From an uncultured Neisseria sp. (lineage in GTDB: Bacteria > Pseudomonadota > Gammaproteobacteria > Burkholderiales > Neisseriaceae), in the NCBI GenBank assembly GCA_937919795.1, contig CALFOA010000413.1, positions 1 through 6,369 of the forward strand: a DNA stretch of 6,369 nt, written 5' to 3'. This document shows positions 5,920 to 6,369 of the stretch, piece after piece. Under the pieces are notes generated by a model that saw nothing but the letters and a program-made list of their open reading frames with translations, was not told the origin of the DNA and ran no database searches. The translations under genes and the position numbers were made by a program. Within the stretch, counting starts at the first letter, position 1. Each line of letters starts with the position of its first letter.

Positions 5920-6330
5920 TTAGTCTTTATGGAAAGACACCACGATGGCTGCTTTATGCATTTTCCATTCCAACGGAATCACAAACGAGCGGTTTTGGCG
6001 TGGCAGCATGATTTCATCCGGTGCACCGCGAATCACAAACGGCACAGAAATTTCAAACCGTTCGCCAAACTTTTTGCGAGCATTACCGGCAATGGTATTG
6101 GCCACTTCACCCACCAAGTCCATCATATTGCTTTCGGAAATATCCGGCTCACCCATCAAAACCAACAAACGGCGGATCATATCACCCGGCGAAGTAAAAT
6201 ACACAATGCCCTTATGGCGACCGGTAATGGCAATTACCCCGGAATATTCCTGAGCCGCCGGCATGGTATTTTCACTCAAATAAGGTGTTCCAACAAAAAC
6301 TTCTTCCCCCGCCATCTGAGTAAAATAGTT
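5920..6330 (-). CDS. CheX-like protein, 5' end missing at the contig end
   Basis: The last 136 residues of a protein with a CheX-type fold (CheC/CheX/FliY phosphatase superfamily; in flagellated bacteria CheX removes phosphate from CheY-P). The order fits CheX: a YFTQMAGEEVF segment and TPYL, then SGVIAITGRHKGIVYFTSP, then GEPDISESNMMDLVGEVANTIAGNARKKFG. In that last segment E75 and N78 (counted from the first genomic residue) match the E-x2-N catalytic signature of the family, and IPLEWKMHKAAIVVSF closes the fold. Family members are about 150-160 aa, so some 15-25 N-terminal residues are lost. The frame runs on to a GTG at 6345, but those codons come from adapter and must not be used as the start. 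Neisseria generally lack flagella and chemotaxis, so its partner is unknown. Confidence 0.75.
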   Translation of the reverse strand, partial: NYFTQMAGEEVFVGTPYLSENTMPAAQEYSGVIAITGRHKGIVYFTSPGDMIRRLLVLMGEPDISESNMMDLVGEVANTIAGNARKKFGERFEISVPFVIRGAPDEIMLPRQNRSFVIPLEWKMHKAAIVVSFHKD

Positions 6331-6369
6331 AGATCGGAAGAGCACACGTCTGAACTCCAGTCACACTTG
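6331..6369 (+). other. Illumina TruSeq adapter and start of an index: sequencing artefact
   Basis: The sequence starts AGATCGGAAGAGCACACGTC at 6331 and follows the TruSeq index adapter through 6364 without a mismatch that I can see. The last five bases, ACTTG, fit the beginning of the common index ACTTGA. This is vector-type contamination at a contig end and not genomic DNA. Confidence 0.97.

Noticed and set aside
6331..6345. GTG start giving a 141-aa complete CheX-like protein
   Set aside because: These codons are adapter sequence; the gene is truncated by the contig end.
6345..6354. CACGTCTGAA resembling the meningococcal uptake sequence
   Set aside because: It is part of the Illumina adapter; the likeness to GCCGTCTGAA is chance.

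Overview
The window looks like a piece of a Neisseriaceae chromosome carrying one end of an integrated mobile element. The taxon call rests on two perfect 12-mers, TGCCTGTCTGAA (3973-3984 on the minus strand and 5908-5919 on the plus strand). They match the DNA uptake sequence dialect I know as TG-wadDUS, described for Neisseria wadsworthii and N. shayeganii. Both sit at gene ends, as uptake sequences often do. The right edge is not biological: the last 39 bases (6331-6369) are Illumina TruSeq adapter plus the start of an index, so the window ends at a contig end.

Left part, about 1-3840, plus strand: the integrase-proximal end of an integrative conjugative or mobilizable element. In order it holds an unrecognised 58-aa protein with its own terminator; TrbM, a secreted Cys-rich conjugation protein; two consecutive intrinsic terminators; TraL, an IncP-type P-loop ATPase; TraM, with a C-terminal membrane anchor; an unrecognised 88-aa protein; a small excisionase-type helix-turn-helix protein; and a tyrosine recombinase. 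From traL onward the genes overlap or nearly abut and probably form one transcription unit (traL-traM-hypothetical-xis-int). A 10-bp hairpin with a T tract inside the 88-aa gene could tune how much transfer-gene transcription reaches xis-int. The integrase ends 44 bp from the 3' end of a minus-strand tRNA gene, the usual arrangement when a tRNA 3' end is the attachment site. The other attachment site and the rest of the transfer genes (relaxase, coupling protein, type IV secretion genes, oriT) are not in the window.

Right part, 3820-6330, minus strand: ordinary chromosome. It has tRNA-Ile2 (CAU anticodon) with a recognisable promoter; a fused PabB-PabC gene that by itself could carry out chorismate amination and lyase steps of p-aminobenzoate/folate synthesis, given ammonia or a PabA partner; and the 3' part of a CheX-like gene with a strong terminator. 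The CheX-like gene is cut by the contig end, and the codons upstream of 6330 come from adapter.

I did not find a wholly new system. The least explained items are the two unrecognised small genes in the element, the terminator-like hairpin inside one of them, and the 127-nt out-of-frame overlap between the excisionase-like gene and the integrase.
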